Below are positions 34,345 through 43,391 of a stretch of 64,000 bases of DNA, piece by piece. Source of the DNA: JAYFNU01 sp964460755 (lineage in GTDB: Bacteria; Bacillota; Clostridia; Oscillospirales; Ruminococcaceae); contig CAYWQL010000003.1 in assembly GCA_964460755.1 (NCBI GenBank), positions 1 to 64,000 of the forward strand, written 5' to 3'. The position numbers and the translations under genes are program-made. The stretch's first letter is position 1; each line of letters begins with the position of its first letter. The notes under the pieces are model-generated. The model searched no databases and had not been told where the DNA came from. It saw only the letters and a list, made by a program, of their open reading frames with translations.

Positions 34345-35193
34345 CTATCCTATTGTGTCGATTAACTCGCGAAGTCTATGCTCAAAGCGAACGCCGAAGC
34401 GAAAATCCGTATTCTCGTTCGCTGCCCCGTCGCCCGCGCATTTTGCCGTAAAATCCGCCGCGATAACCGCGCTTTTTTCAAGTCGGTTTCCCTTCACAAA
34501 CGCAGAAACCAAAACGCTTGCGAAGAGGTCGCCCGTTCCGTAAAAATTCGCCGCCGCATACGGGTTCGAATGACAAAACGTATCTCCCGTTTCACCGTTG
34601 AAGCCCATAATCGCCATTTTATCCTTCTCAAAACGAAGTCCCGTTATAACCGCGCTTTTCGCGCCGCTCTCGCAAAGTCTCATCAACAATTCTTTAACAT
34701 AAGCTTGGTCATAAGCCTGTCTATGCGGAACGCCGAGCATAAGCTCCGCCTCGGTCAGGTTCGGAATAATTATATCAGCCTTAGCGCAAAACGACGCCAT
34801 AAGCGCGGGATATTCGTCATCATAGCCGCCGTAAAGCCTGCCGTTGTCCGCAAAGGCGGGGTCGACGATAACCGCCGCGCAGTTGGCTGCAAGGTCGTCG
34901 ATAAGCCGCTCGGTCTGCTTAAGCTGTGCGCCGCTTCCAAGATACCCCGTATAAAACGCGTCAAAGCGAAGCCCAAGCTGTTTATATTGCTTTGCCGCGC
35001 TTTTCGTTATATCAACGGTGCTTTGTACAGTCGCGCCGCTAAAGCCCGTATGTGTGGTAAGAAGCATACTCGGAACAAAACAGCACTCTATGCCAGCCGC
35101 CGAAACGACCGGTATAGCCGTCAGCGCGGAGCACCGCCCGACAAAGGACAAATCCTGTACCATCAATATCCTTTTCTGTTCGTTTTCGCTCAT
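34345..35193 (-). CDS. pdxK: Pyridoxal/pyridoxamine kinase
   Basis: Ribokinase-superfamily kinase of the PdxK/PdxY type, 282 residues, which phosphorylates B6 vitamers to make PLP by salvage. Landmarks are the N-terminal VQDLSFVGRCSALTAIPVVS, the LTTHTGFSG loop, the ADIIIPNLTEAELMLG block and the anion hole with catalytic Asp in FYGTGDLFASVLV. The symbol follows the family; PdxY is equally possible. It is a single-gene unit. PLP is needed by hisC and the alanine racemase-like protein in this window, though no regulatory link is visible. Confidence 0.85.
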   Translation of the reverse strand: MSENEQKRILMVQDLSFVGRCSALTAIPVVSAAGIECCFVPSMLLTTHTGFSGATVQSTVDITKSAAKQYKQLGLRFDAFYTGYLGSGAQLKQTERLIDDLAANCAAVIVDPAFADNGRLYGGYDDEYPALMASFCAKADIIIPNLTEAELMLGVPHRQAYDQAYVKELLMRLCESGAKSAVITGLRFEKDKMAIMGFNGETGDTFCHSNPYAAANFYGTGDLFASVLVSAFVKGNRLEKSAVIAADFTAKCAGDGAANENTDFRFGVRFEHRLRELIDTIG

Positions 35194-35232
35194 AAGCCCT
35201 TTCCTTCTTTTTGAAATCGTCTTTCCGCTTTA

Positions 35233-35261
35233 AGTGTATATACCGAAAAAGCTTTTGTCAA
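35233..35261 (-). promoter_or_regulatory. Promoter of pyridoxal kinase gene
   Basis: TTGACA (35261-35256), 17 bp, TACACT (35238-35233). The -35 begins 3 bp past the T run of the preceding terminator. Confidence 0.58.
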
Positions 35262-35263
35262 AC

Positions 35264-35288
35264 AAAAACGGGCGGATTTCTCCGCCCG
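35264..35288 (-). terminator. Terminator after the amino-acid ABC transporter
   Basis: CGGGCGGA/TCCGCCCG with a GAAA tetraloop and TTTTT on the minus strand, 6 bp past the ATPase stop codon. Confidence 0.9.
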
Positions 35289-35293
35289 AAGGG

Positions 35294-36034
35294 TCATTTT
35301 TTCATAAACCGCGAAAGGAACTCCTTCGTTTGCTGTTCCTTCGGGTTTTTAAAGATTTCCGACGGCTTTCCGCTTTCGCAGATTACGCCGTTGTGCATAA
35401 ATACCACCTTGCTCGAAACGTCGCGAGCGAACGCCATTTCGTGGGTTACGACTATCATCGTAAGTCCCTCCTTGGCAAGACTAATCATAACGTCAAGAAC
35501 CTCGCCGACCATCTGGGGGTCAAGTGCGCTCGTCGGCTCGTCGAAAAGAAGCACCTCGGGCTGCATAGCCAATGCTCGGGCTATCGCGACGCGCTGCTTT
35601 TGTCCGCCCGAAAGCTGGCTTGGCTTGGCGTTTATGTAGGGCGCCATACCGACCTTTTCGAGGTAATAAATCGCGTTATCCCGCGCCTGTTCCTTGTCGA
35701 GCTTAAGTATCTTTCTCTGCCCGACTATGCAGTTGTCAAGGGCGTTGAGGTTGTTAAAAAGGTTAAAGCTCTGGAATACCATACCCACCTTGGAGCGATA
35801 GGCGGGAATGTTGATTTTTTTATCGGTCACGCTGCTCCCGTGAAAAAGTATTTCGCCGCTCGTCGGGGTTTCAAGCAGATTAATACAGCGAAGCAGGGTC
35901 GATTTACCCGAACCCGAAACGCCGATTATACTTGTCACGTCGCCCTTATTGACGGAAAAATCTATATCCTTTAAAACCGTGTTGTCGCCGAACTTTTTGC
36001 AAAGATGATTGACTTCAATAATGTTTTCGCTCAT
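35294..36034 (-). CDS. Amino-acid ABC transporter ATP-binding protein (probable lysine uptake)
   Basis: ATPase of the polar amino-acid transporter class (GlnQ/HisP type), 246 residues. Walker A is GVSGSGKST (residues 38-46), the Q-loop is MVFQSFNLF, the signature is LSGGQKQR near 140, Walker B is VLLFDEPTSALD near 160, and the switch His is in IVVTHEM. It overlaps the permease gene by 4 bp. The upstream lysine riboswitch indicates that this operon imports lysine or a close relative such as ornithine. Confidence 0.94.
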   Translation of the reverse strand: MSENIIEVNHLCKKFGDNTVLKDIDFSVNKGDVTSIIGVSGSGKSTLLRCINLLETPTSGEILFHGSSVTDKKINIPAYRSKVGMVFQSFNLFNNLNALDNCIVGQRKILKLDKEQARDNAIYYLEKVGMAPYINAKPSQLSGGQKQRVAIARALAMQPEVLLFDEPTSALDPQMVGEVLDVMISLAKEGLTMIVVTHEMAFARDVSSKVVFMHNGVICESGKPSEIFKNPKEQQTKEFLSRFMKK

Positions 36035-36840
36035 TTTAACGTCTCCTTCTTCGGTTTTTCGATATAGTTTGTCATGCCGCTCGTGTGGGCAAGGGTGTCG
36101 GTTGTCGCAAGGTCGTAGTTTTCAGGCCCGTCCATTTTCTTCTCCATTTTGCGCAAAATCCAAGAGAAGAATACCGTCATTATAAGGTACATCGCCATTG
36201 TAATCGTAAAGGTTTCGAAGAAGAGATAGTATGTCCCCGCGACCGACTTTGAGGCGAAGAAGAGCTCGACCACGCCGATACAGGCGAGAACGCAGGTATC
36301 CTTTATGTTGATAATAAGGTTGTTTCCGATTTGGGGCATTATATTTCGAAGCGCCTGCGGAAGAATGACGTTTGTCATTGTCTGAACGTGGGTCATTCCG
36401 ATTGCCTTGGCGCCCTCGGTCTGTCCTTTGTCTATGGAAAGTATTCCGCCTCTGACGGTTTCCGCCATATAAGCGCCGGTATTTATCGAAACAATAAAGA
36501 ACGCGGCAAACTCTCTTGACATATCAATGTTGAACACTATCATCGCGCCGTAATAGATAAACATCGCTTGTACCATCATCGGCGTTCCGCGGAACACCTC
36601 GACATAAATCGTGATAATGAAGTTGACGACCTTAAGTACAATTTTTTTGAAAAGCGAGTCGTTTTTTTCAATCGGAATTGTCTTGATTATTCCACACAGA
36701 AAACCGATTATGCAGCCTATCGCCGTTCCGACGAAGGCAATCAAAAGTGTGCTGCCCGCGCCGCGAAGCATAGACTCGCCGTAGTTTTCGATAATATATC
36801 CTATTCTTTCGAGATATCCGCTCGGTAGATTAGTGCCCAT
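36031..36840 (-). CDS. Amino-acid ABC transporter permease (probable lysine uptake)
   Basis: Inner-membrane permease of the HisM/GlnP family, 269 residues. It has about five membrane segments and the EAA coupling motif visible as EGAKAIGMTHVQTMTNVILP. The VEVFRGTPMMVQAMFIYYG block is typical of polar amino-acid permeases. It lies between the substrate-binding protein and the ATPase in one operon, overlapping the latter by 4 bp. A single permease gene suggests a homodimer. Substrate is inferred from the riboswitch. Confidence 0.93.
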   Translation of the reverse strand: MGTNLPSGYLERIGYIIENYGESMLRGAGSTLLIAFVGTAIGCIIGFLCGIIKTIPIEKNDSLFKKIVLKVVNFIITIYVEVFRGTPMMVQAMFIYYGAMIVFNIDMSREFAAFFIVSINTGAYMAETVRGGILSIDKGQTEGAKAIGMTHVQTMTNVILPQALRNIMPQIGNNLIINIKDTCVLACIGVVELFFASKSVAGTYYLFFETFTITMAMYLIMTVFFSWILRKMEKKMDGPENYDLATTDTLAHTSGMTNYIEKPKKETLK

Positions 36841-36923
36841 TTGTTTTATCCTTTCAAAACGGCTATGTCGGGGTACGGATAATCCGCCCCCGACGTCGTT
36901 AAATATGCGTTGGAAAATTCAGT

Positions 36924-37748
36924 TTACAGGTTTGCCGAAAGCTTGATAGCCTCGTTCATCATATCGACAAAATCCTCTTCGGTAAGACCGGAAAGAGCGT
37001 CGTTGAGAAGGTTAAGAAGCTCGGTGTTGCCCTTTTGAAGCGAAATGCCGATGTTGATTTCCTCTTCGGAAACAACAAAGTCCTCAGCCGAAAGGTCAAT
37101 CATAACAAGGTCGGGGTTCGCCGCCATTGCGCCGAGAGCCGCAGGCTGGTCGCAAACGACGAGGTCGCATTTGCCCGAAGCGAGCATAACGAACATAGAA
37201 GGCACGTCCTCCTGCGCGGGAAGAATGTTCGCGTCCTTTATCTGGGGAAGGCATACGTCATACCAAACGGTGTTAATCTGCGAGGTGCAGGTCGCGCCCG
37301 CGAGGTCGGAAAGCGACTTGGCGTTAGCGTAGGCGCTGTCCTTGGTCGTAACGGCGTGGATAGAAGCATAGTAGTAGGGCGTGGTGAAATCAACCGTCTG
37401 AAGACGCTCGGACGTAATTGACTGTCCGGCTATAACGCAGTCGACCTTGCCGGCCTGAACGGCGAGGGGAAGCGAGTCCCAATCGGACTTTACGATTTCG
37501 ACGTCATAGCCGATTTTGTCGGCTAAGTATTTCGCCATCATTACGTCGTAGCCGTAGGCATAGTCGGGGCTTCCCGAAATCTGAACAGCTCCGTTAGCGT
37601 CGCTCGACTGCGTCCAGTTATAGGGCGCATAGCCACACTCCATAGCGACGGTTAAAACCTTGTCGTGAAGAACGTCTTTTTTCGCGCAGGCAGTAAAGCT
37701 GAGCGCTAAAACTAAAACCAAAACAAGTGCAATAATTCTTTTCATCAT
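36924..37748 (-). CDS. Amino-acid ABC transporter substrate-binding lipoprotein (probable lysine)
   Basis: Extracellular solute-binding protein family 3, 274 residues. It has a lipoprotein signal peptide with the lipobox LSFTAC (Cys 21). The mature part begins with LTVAMECGYAPYNW-type sequence (here VAMECGYAPYNWTQ) and includes GYDVMMAKYLADKIGYDVEI and the substrate-contact stretch near VDFTTPYYYASIHAVTTKDS. Two adjacent ATGs (37748 and 37745) share one GAGG; either may be used. It is the first gene of the operon and lies directly downstream of the lysine riboswitch and its terminator. Confidence 0.93.
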   Translation of the reverse strand: MMKRIIALVLVLVLALSFTACAKKDVLHDKVLTVAMECGYAPYNWTQSSDANGAVQISGSPDYAYGYDVMMAKYLADKIGYDVEIVKSDWDSLPLAVQAGKVDCVIAGQSITSERLQTVDFTTPYYYASIHAVTTKDSAYANAKSLSDLAGATCTSQINTVWYDVCLPQIKDANILPAQEDVPSMFVMLASGKCDLVVCDQPAALGAMAANPDLVMIDLSAEDFVVSEEEINIGISLQKGNTELLNLLNDALSGLTEEDFVDMMNEAIKLSANL

Positions 37749-37773
37749 TTTTTCCTCTTTCTTTTTTGTGGAT

Positions 37774-37818
37774 AAAAAATACCGTGAACACCTCACGCTT
37801 AATGTGAAGGTTCCACGG
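37774..37818 (-). terminator. Riboswitch expression-platform terminator
   Basis: Imperfect 15-bp stem on the minus strand with arms starting CCGTGGAACC and ending GTTCACGG, followed by TATTTTTTAT. It lies between the lysine aptamer and the substrate-binding protein gene, so lysine should cause premature termination. Confidence 0.78.
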
Positions 37819-37860
37819 CTTCGTATCTTTCTTAAAAAATAAGGAAAATAGTTGCTTGCC

Positions 37861-38030
37861 AATGATAGCTCTCCACATAAAGTGACAGTTCGCTGCATTT
37901 TCTGCAACGACCCAGCAACGCATTTTAAAAGGCAAAACACATCGCTTCGGCAAAAAACCCTTTCACCTGTCGGCAGACGCCCTTGTCCGTAATTGCCGAC
38001 GCTACTCTTGCTTTTTGCGCCTCTATCATT
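37861..38030 (-). promoter_or_regulatory. Lysine riboswitch (L-box) aptamer
   Basis: The 170-nt minus-strand leader shows the conserved L-box blocks in order: GATAGAGGCGC, AGAGTA, GGTGAAAGGG, GCCGAAG, TGCTGGG, CTGTCAC and TGGAGAGCTATC. The closing stem P1 is perfect (AATGATAG with CTATCATT). A terminator follows, so this is the transcription-attenuation type that turns off lysine uptake or synthesis when lysine is plentiful. It explains most of the 480-bp gap 37749-38229. Upstream is a TTGACA at 38104-38099 without a good matching -10. Confidence 0.93.
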
Positions 38031-38162
38031 GTGTTGACCGAAAAAGGTCAATACAATAAAAGTATTCTACCGACAACGTTAGCACAAAGCCCCTTTGTTG
38101 TCAACACATTGTACAAGAATTGTAACTGTTTTTTTACTATTTGGCGAACTTCGCCGCGAAAT

Positions 38163-38191
38163 GTCACATTCGCTCTTTTTTGTGATATTAT
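38163..38191 (+). promoter_or_regulatory. Candidate promoter of the MFS-mscS operon
   Basis: GTCACA (38163-38168), 17 bp, TATTAT (38186-38191), about 39 bp ahead of the first start codon. The -35 is a 4/6 match. Confidence 0.42.
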
Positions 38192-38229
38192 TTTTAATGC
38201 ACTCTAAATTACAAACAAGGAGCCTACTT

Positions 38230-39519
38230 ATGAAACTCAACACTAAGAGAACCGTTCTTGTCGGTCTTGCTTTTATGTCGATATGCGCCTTTTGGCAGGT
38301 ATACGACGGCATTATCCCATTGATATTAAAATACACCTTCGGCTACGGCGACACCTTTACAAGCTCAATTATGGCGGTGGACAACATCTTAGCGCTGTTT
38401 ATGCTTCCGCTTTTCGGTGTGCTGTCCGATAAAACCCACACAAAAATCGGCCGCCGTATGCCATATATTTTATGCGGCACGGCGCTTGCCGTCGTATCTA
38501 TGATAGTCATTCCCTTCGCCGACCAAGCGAAGAACTTTATACTTTTCTTCATCGCTCTGGGTGTCGTGCTCGTCTCTATGGCGACATACAGAAGCCCCGC
38601 CGTCGCGCTTATGCCCGACGTAACGCCTAAGCCCCTTCGCAGCCAGGCGAACGCCATAATAAACCTTATGGGCGCTGTGGGCGGCACGATTATGTTAGGT
38701 CTAATCACCTTTCTTGTCCCGAAGGTGGACAACCCCGACTACACGACGGTTTTCCTTATCGCCGCGGGCATTATGGTCGTGTGCGTCACCGTTCTTTTCT
38801 TTACCGTCAACGAGCCGAAAACCGTTGCGCTTATGCGCGAGGAAAGCCGCTCTGTCGGAATAGAGGAGGAGCCTAAAGAAAATGAAAACGGTGAAAGCGA
38901 CAAGCTTCCCAAGGACGTTCTCAACAGTCTTATCCTCATAGTCGTCACGGTCGCCCTGTTCTTTATGGGCTACAACGCCGTCACGACCTCCTTCTCGCGC
39001 TATTGCATCGAGGTCTTTGGGCTAAAGGGCGGCGGCTACGCCACGGTTCTGACTATCGCCCAAATCGCGGCAATTCTCGCCTATCTTCCCGTCGGCTTTG
39101 TCGCAGGCAAAATCGGCAGAAGAAAAACGATTATGATTGGTCTTGCGCTTATGGCGATTTCCTTTATCGGCGCAACCTTCGTCTCGGCGATTACCCCCGC
39201 CGTTTATATTCTCTTCGCCCTCGCGGGCGTCGGCAACGCCTTTGTCGTCGTCAACACCCTCGTTATGGTCGTTGAAATGAGCAAGGGCGCAACTATCGGA
39301 AAATTCACGGGGCTTTACTACACCTTCAGTATGGCGGCGCAGATTGTTACACCCGTCGCGTCAGGCGCCGTGCTTGAGTTCGTAAGCTACCGCTATTTGT
39401 TCCCGTATGCGGCGTTTTTCGAAATTCTCGGCATAGTCACGATGATTTTCGTCAAGCACGGCGACAGCAAGCCGATACCCAAGAAATCTGTTATTGAAGC
39501 CTACGACGTAGAGGACTGA
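38230..39519 (+). CDS. MFS transporter (GPH/SLC45-like)
   Basis: Major facilitator superfamily transporter with 12 predicted membrane segments, 429 residues. The loop between segments 2 and 3 has GVLSDKTHTKIGRRMPYI, close to the pattern of glycoside/sugar symporters of the GPH and SLC45 types. The second half repeats it as GFVAGKIGRRKTIMIGLAL. A charged cytoplasmic loop around residues 200-240 joins the halves. The ATG at 38230 follows AAGGAG. It is 29 bp ahead of the next gene, and the four genes to 43267 appear to form one operon. The substrate is unknown. Confidence 0.82.
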   Translation: MKLNTKRTVLVGLAFMSICAFWQVYDGIIPLILKYTFGYGDTFTSSIMAVDNILALFMLPLFGVLSDKTHTKIGRRMPYILCGTALAVVSMIVIPFADQAKNFILFFIALGVVLVSMATYRSPAVALMPDVTPKPLRSQANAIINLMGAVGGTIMLGLITFLVPKVDNPDYTTVFLIAAGIMVVCVTVLFFTVNEPKTVALMREESRSVGIEEEPKENENGESDKLPKDVLNSLILIVVTVALFFMGYNAVTTSFSRYCIEVFGLKGGGYATVLTIAQIAAILAYLPVGFVAGKIGRRKTIMIGLALMAISFIGATFVSAITPAVYILFALAGVGNAFVVVNTLVMVVEMSKGATIGKFTGLYYTFSMAAQIVTPVASGAVLEFVSYRYLFPYAAFFEILGIVTMIFVKHGDSKPIPKKSVIEAYDVED

Positions 39520-39548
39520 TTGACAAAAAAATCTGTAAGGAGGTAGCG

Positions 39549-40805
39549 ATGGCGGATAAAAACGAACTCCTGCATGAATATCACCCGTATGAAGACGAAT
39601 ATGTCAGAAACAATATTTCGCGCACCGGCAAAAAGTCTTTAAAAATGACAGCGCTTAAATTAGCCGCGGCGGCTTCTGCCGTGACCGCCCTCGTTTTCCT
39701 CGGGCAGCTTGGTGTGCGGTGCACCCTCGCCTCGGTCGGCTGTGACGCCGCCGAGGTTAAAGCGCATATATATAACGCCGGCGAAGCGCCCGACGCAAAA
39801 AGCGGGATAAGATATATTCTTGAGGACGGCGAAAAACAGGTCGCCGCGGGGAATATTGCCTGTGTCGACGAGCTGCTGTCTTTTTCCGACCTTTCGCCCG
39901 ACACAAAATATCTTTTAAGCTTTTTTTCCGTCTCCGACGATTTCACCTCGCCCATAGGACAATACCGCTTTAAAACCCTTACGGGAGTCTTCGTCCTTCC
40001 CGCCGCGCTCAATATTCCAAAGAAACCCGAGCTCTTTACGTCGAACGCGGTTGAGGTAGACCCGCCGCCAAGCGAAATCCTTGTCGCGGAGCCGGTTCTT
40101 CCTTCTAAAATCAACCCCGCGTCCAATCCGATTACTCCTCCCGTCAAGCCCGCGCTTACTCCCCCCGCCTTGATGACCTCGGCGCTAATCTTTTCATCTG
40201 ACGGAATATACCTTGAATTTTCGCTCACGCCAAACGATGCAACCAACCTGTATTATACTTTCTCCGTTAATGGCGTCGCCGTTTCGACGGTCTCCGAAGC
40301 TGATTTTTCGGCGCTCGGTTTTCACAATTATGCATATGTAAACCCTGAACAAGTGGGTGCGGGAACGAACCTTCTTCACCTTGAAGTTTTTTATCTGCTT
40401 GACGGCGTTTCGCAGAGTCTTTCAATCGAAAAGACCTTTTCAACCGTTATCGTTTCGACGCCGAGCTCTCTTAATATGAGCTCGGCCGTAACCGAGAGCG
40501 GCGTTGCGCTTTCCGGCAGCGCGGCAACCTACAGCTGTGACAATGCCTTCGGAAGCGCTACCCTCACGGGAGTGACGGTCGCCTATACAAGCGTTGCGAA
40601 CGCCACCGTGACCCAAACCCTTTCCGACTCGGAATACTCGGTCAACAGCGGCTCAATAAGCGTAAGCACCCTTCCGCTTGCCGAAGTTCCTCACAGCTCG
40701 CCCGTTGAATTTCGATTTATCTTTTATTTCGACTGGCTGCCAAAGAACAGCGTCAGTTCCCTCCCGCTTACGCTTGAACGCACCGTAAGCATAAATGTCA
40801 CATAA
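39549..40805 (+). CDS. Hypothetical membrane-anchored beta-domain protein
   Basis: Not recognised. It has 418 residues with a polar, basic cytoplasmic N-terminus of about 33 residues and one membrane span (about 35-56, LKLAAAASAVTALVFLGQLG). A fibronectin-like domain (about 62-145, with LSDLSPDTKYLLSFFSV-type strands) follows, then a Pro-rich linker (about 165-205), and a long Ser/Thr-rich beta region to the end. It is probably exposed on the cell surface. AAGGAGG precedes the start. It lies between an MFS transporter gene and mscS in a tight operon, but its role there is unknown. Confidence 0.62.
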   Translation: MADKNELLHEYHPYEDEYVRNNISRTGKKSLKMTALKLAAAASAVTALVFLGQLGVRCTLASVGCDAAEVKAHIYNAGEAPDAKSGIRYILEDGEKQVAAGNIACVDELLSFSDLSPDTKYLLSFFSVSDDFTSPIGQYRFKTLTGVFVLPAALNIPKKPELFTSNAVEVDPPPSEILVAEPVLPSKINPASNPITPPVKPALTPPALMTSALIFSSDGIYLEFSLTPNDATNLYYTFSVNGVAVSTVSEADFSALGFHNYAYVNPEQVGAGTNLLHLEVFYLLDGVSQSLSIEKTFSTVIVSTPSSLNMSSAVTESGVALSGSAATYSCDNAFGSATLTGVTVAYTSVANATVTQTLSDSEYSVNSGSISVSTLPLAEVPHSSPVEFRFIFYFDWLPKNSVSSLPLTLERTVSINVT

Positions 40806-40820
40806 GAGAGGACAAAAACC

Positions 40821-41777
40821 ATGAAACCTATAAACAAATCCGTAAAAAGACAAATCGCCATGCTTTTTGTGTTTGCCGCGATTCTCGTCATACTCTTCAA
40901 TCCCCAATGGATTCCCTTTTTGAGCGACGATACGGTTATGGCGATTCGCACCTCGACAGCAAATATGTTCGAGAGTGAAACCGACGGGAAAGGCGCACTG
41001 TTCGTTACGCTGCCGAAGGTCGTTAATCTATTTATCGCCTTTGCTATCGTATTTTTGTGCAAAAACATTCTAAACATCATCATTAAAAGATGCAGCCCGA
41101 AAAACAGCCGAAGCCAAACGGTGGCGAGCCTTCTTGTAAGCGTGGTTAAGTACACCGCGGCGTTCGTCGTTATTGTCTGGGGACTTTCCATTCTCGGGGT
41201 CAACCTGACGGGTATCTTCGCGAGTCTCGGCATACTCGGTCTTGTCGTCGGATTTGGCGCCCAAAGCCTCATTGAGGACATAATAACGGGCGTGTTCATT
41301 ATCTTCGAGGGACAGTATAACATCGGCGATATCATAATTCTTGACGATTTTCGCGGCGTTGTTCGAAAAATAGGCGTTCGTACCACGACCATTGAGGACG
41401 TCGGCGGAAACGTGAAAATCGTAAACAATTCCGACATTCGCAACCTTCAAAACCGCTCAAATAATACGTCGGTCGCGATATGCGACGTCGGCATAAGCTA
41501 TGACGAAAGCCTTCCCCGAGTGGAGAAAATTTTAAATGACGCCTTCCCCGCAATATTAAAAGCGAACGAGGACGTATTCAAGGATAAGCCTATTCTTCGC
41601 GGAGTTCAGGAGCTTGGCGCTTCGGCGGTCATTCTGAGAATAACGGTCGATACCTCCGAGGAAAACATCTTTATCTCTAACCGCCGCCTCAATCGAGAAA
41701 TCAAGCTTCTTTTTGACAAAAACAAAATTGAAATTCCCTTCAATCAGCTGGTTCTTCACGACGCGGATAAAAAGTAA
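40821..41777 (+). CDS. mscS: Small-conductance mechanosensitive channel, MscS family
   Basis: MscS/YggB-type channel, 318 residues, which opens under membrane tension to release solutes on hypo-osmotic shock. An N-terminal membrane span (about 13-30), a second near 75-95 and the pore-lining TM3 with GLVVGFGAQSLIEDIITG are followed by the cytosolic beta domain (EGQYNIGDIIIL) and the C-terminal vestibule. It starts 15 bp after the hypothetical surface protein and 20 bp before the nucleotidase-like gene, so an osmotic or nucleotide-release role for the operon is imaginable but unproven. Confidence 0.9.
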   Translation: MKPINKSVKRQIAMLFVFAAILVILFNPQWIPFLSDDTVMAIRTSTANMFESETDGKGALFVTLPKVVNLFIAFAIVFLCKNILNIIIKRCSPKNSRSQTVASLLVSVVKYTAAFVVIVWGLSILGVNLTGIFASLGILGLVVGFGAQSLIEDIITGVFIIFEGQYNIGDIIILDDFRGVVRKIGVRTTTIEDVGGNVKIVNNSDIRNLQNRSNNTSVAICDVGISYDESLPRVEKILNDAFPAILKANEDVFKDKPILRGVQELGASAVILRITVDTSEENIFISNRRLNREIKLLFDKNKIEIPFNQLVLHDADKK

Positions 41778-41797
41778 TCTACGGGAGGTATACCTGT

Positions 41798-43267
41798 TTG
41801 GCTAACATCAAAAAGCTTACCCTGCTTCATTCGAACGATATGCACGGCGACTTTCTCGCCGAAAAAATTGACGACAAGCTGGTCGGCGGCGTTTCCATGC
41901 TTTCGGGCTACCTTAATAAGGTGCGCTCGGAGGAGGAAAACACCCTGTATGCTATCGCAGGCGATATGTTCAAGGGCTCGATTATCGACAGCGAATTCCG
42001 CGGGGTATCTACAATCGAAATTATGAATATGCTTTCTCCTAATATTGCGACCCTCGGAAATCACGAAATAGACTATGGCATAGCTCACCTTCTTTTTCTC
42101 GAAAAATGCGCGAAGTTTCCGATAATCAACGCGAACCTGTTCATAAAGACCAACCACGTCCGTCTTTTTAACCCGTATAAGATTATTGAAATCGGCGGGC
42201 TTAACATAATGTTTATCGGTATTATAACCGAAGAAATTTTAGCCCAAACAAAAACCGAAGGCATAATCGGCTCCTTTGTCGACGTGCGGGAGGCGGCAAG
42301 GGAAATCGGCGTCATCTGCGACAACTACAAAACAACCAAGGTCGATTATACCGTCATTCTTTCCCACATCGGCATAGAAGAAGACAAAAAGCTTGCGGCT
42401 CTTCTCGACAAAAACCTCCGCGTCGACCTTATTATCGGCGGCCATAGCCACACCTTTATGGACGAGCCGATAACGGTTAACGGCATAGATATCGTTCAGG
42501 CGGGCACGGGCACAGACCTTATCGGGCGCTTCGACCTTGAGTTTGACCTTGATAAGAAAGCGCTTGTTTCAAAGAAGTGGAAATGCGTTCCCATAGACGA
42601 CAAGCACTGCCCGACCGACCCCGTGCTTGAGGAGGTGCTTCATCGCTACAAGTCGCAGACCGATGAAAAGTATTCACGTATTATCGCCAAGCTTCCAAAG
42701 ACCCTTACCCATCCCGCGAGAACTATGGAAACGGCGCTTGGCAATCTTTTCGCCGACCTGCTTCAGGTTGACTCCTCCTTTGACGTTATGCTCTACGGCT
42801 CCGGAAGTATTCGCAAAAAGGAGCTTGGTCCAATCGTCACCTATCAGGACCTTCAGGAATGCTGCCCCTATGACGACCCGATTTATATGCTCGAGGTCAC
42901 CGGCTCGCAGTTTATCCATATGATGAGCTTTATGCTTCGTGAGCAGGCATACGAGGGCGACCATACCGAGTTCTATCAGGTGTCAAAGGGTATGCGTATG
43001 GTGTGGTCAAGAAAAGACCAGAAATTCAAGGAATTTACCCTTAACGGCGCTGAAATTAAAAGCGACGACCGAATAAAGGTCGCCCTTCAAAAATATCATT
43101 TTTCAAACTTTGACGACTTCTTTGACGTCCCCCTTTCAGAGGTTGAAAAAAATCGCAAATCGCGAATTGTCGCGAACTCCTGCTTTTGTATCTTTGAGGA
43201 GCTTCTTGTGAACTCGGTCGGGCTTGATTCCGACGTTGAGGGAAGAATAGTTATTCTCGACAAATAG
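41798..43267 (+). CDS. 5'-nucleotidase/UshA-family metallophosphatase without signal peptide
   Basis: Two-domain calcineurin-like phosphoesterase of the 5'-nucleotidase/UshA family, 489 residues. Metal-binding motifs are LLHSNDMHGDF (D14, H16), TLGNHEID near 88 and IIGGHSHTF near 215. The C-terminal 5_nucleotid_C domain begins around ALGNLFADLLQ and contains the YGSGSIRK substrate loop. Unlike most UshA relatives it has no signal peptide, so it should act in the cytoplasm. The start is TTG at 41798 with GGGAGG upstream. The substrate (nucleotide, UDP-sugar or other) is not determined. Confidence 0.85.
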   Translation: MANIKKLTLLHSNDMHGDFLAEKIDDKLVGGVSMLSGYLNKVRSEEENTLYAIAGDMFKGSIIDSEFRGVSTIEIMNMLSPNIATLGNHEIDYGIAHLLFLEKCAKFPIINANLFIKTNHVRLFNPYKIIEIGGLNIMFIGIITEEILAQTKTEGIIGSFVDVREAAREIGVICDNYKTTKVDYTVILSHIGIEEDKKLAALLDKNLRVDLIIGGHSHTFMDEPITVNGIDIVQAGTGTDLIGRFDLEFDLDKKALVSKKWKCVPIDDKHCPTDPVLEEVLHRYKSQTDEKYSRIIAKLPKTLTHPARTMETALGNLFADLLQVDSSFDVMLYGSGSIRKKELGPIVTYQDLQECCPYDDPIYMLEVTGSQFIHMMSFMLREQAYEGDHTEFYQVSKGMRMVWSRKDQKFKEFTLNGAEIKSDDRIKVALQKYHFSNFDDFFDVPLSEVEKNRKSRIVANSCFCIFEELLVNSVGLDSDVEGRIVILDK

Positions 43268-43284
43268 TCGCTTTTTTATAGTTG

Positions 43285-43318
43285 CACCCCCTCGCTTTTT
43301 GTGAAGGGGGTGTTTTTT
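43285..43318 (+). terminator. Terminator after the nucleotidase-like gene
   Basis: CACCCCCT pairs with AGGGGGTG around a loop containing TTTTT, followed by TTTTTT. Confidence 0.88.
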
Positions 43319-43391
43319 CGCTTCTTTCACTTCTCTTTGGTCTATGGTTATAAAATATTTGAGAAAGACCTTTTCCGACTCGGAATTTCTG

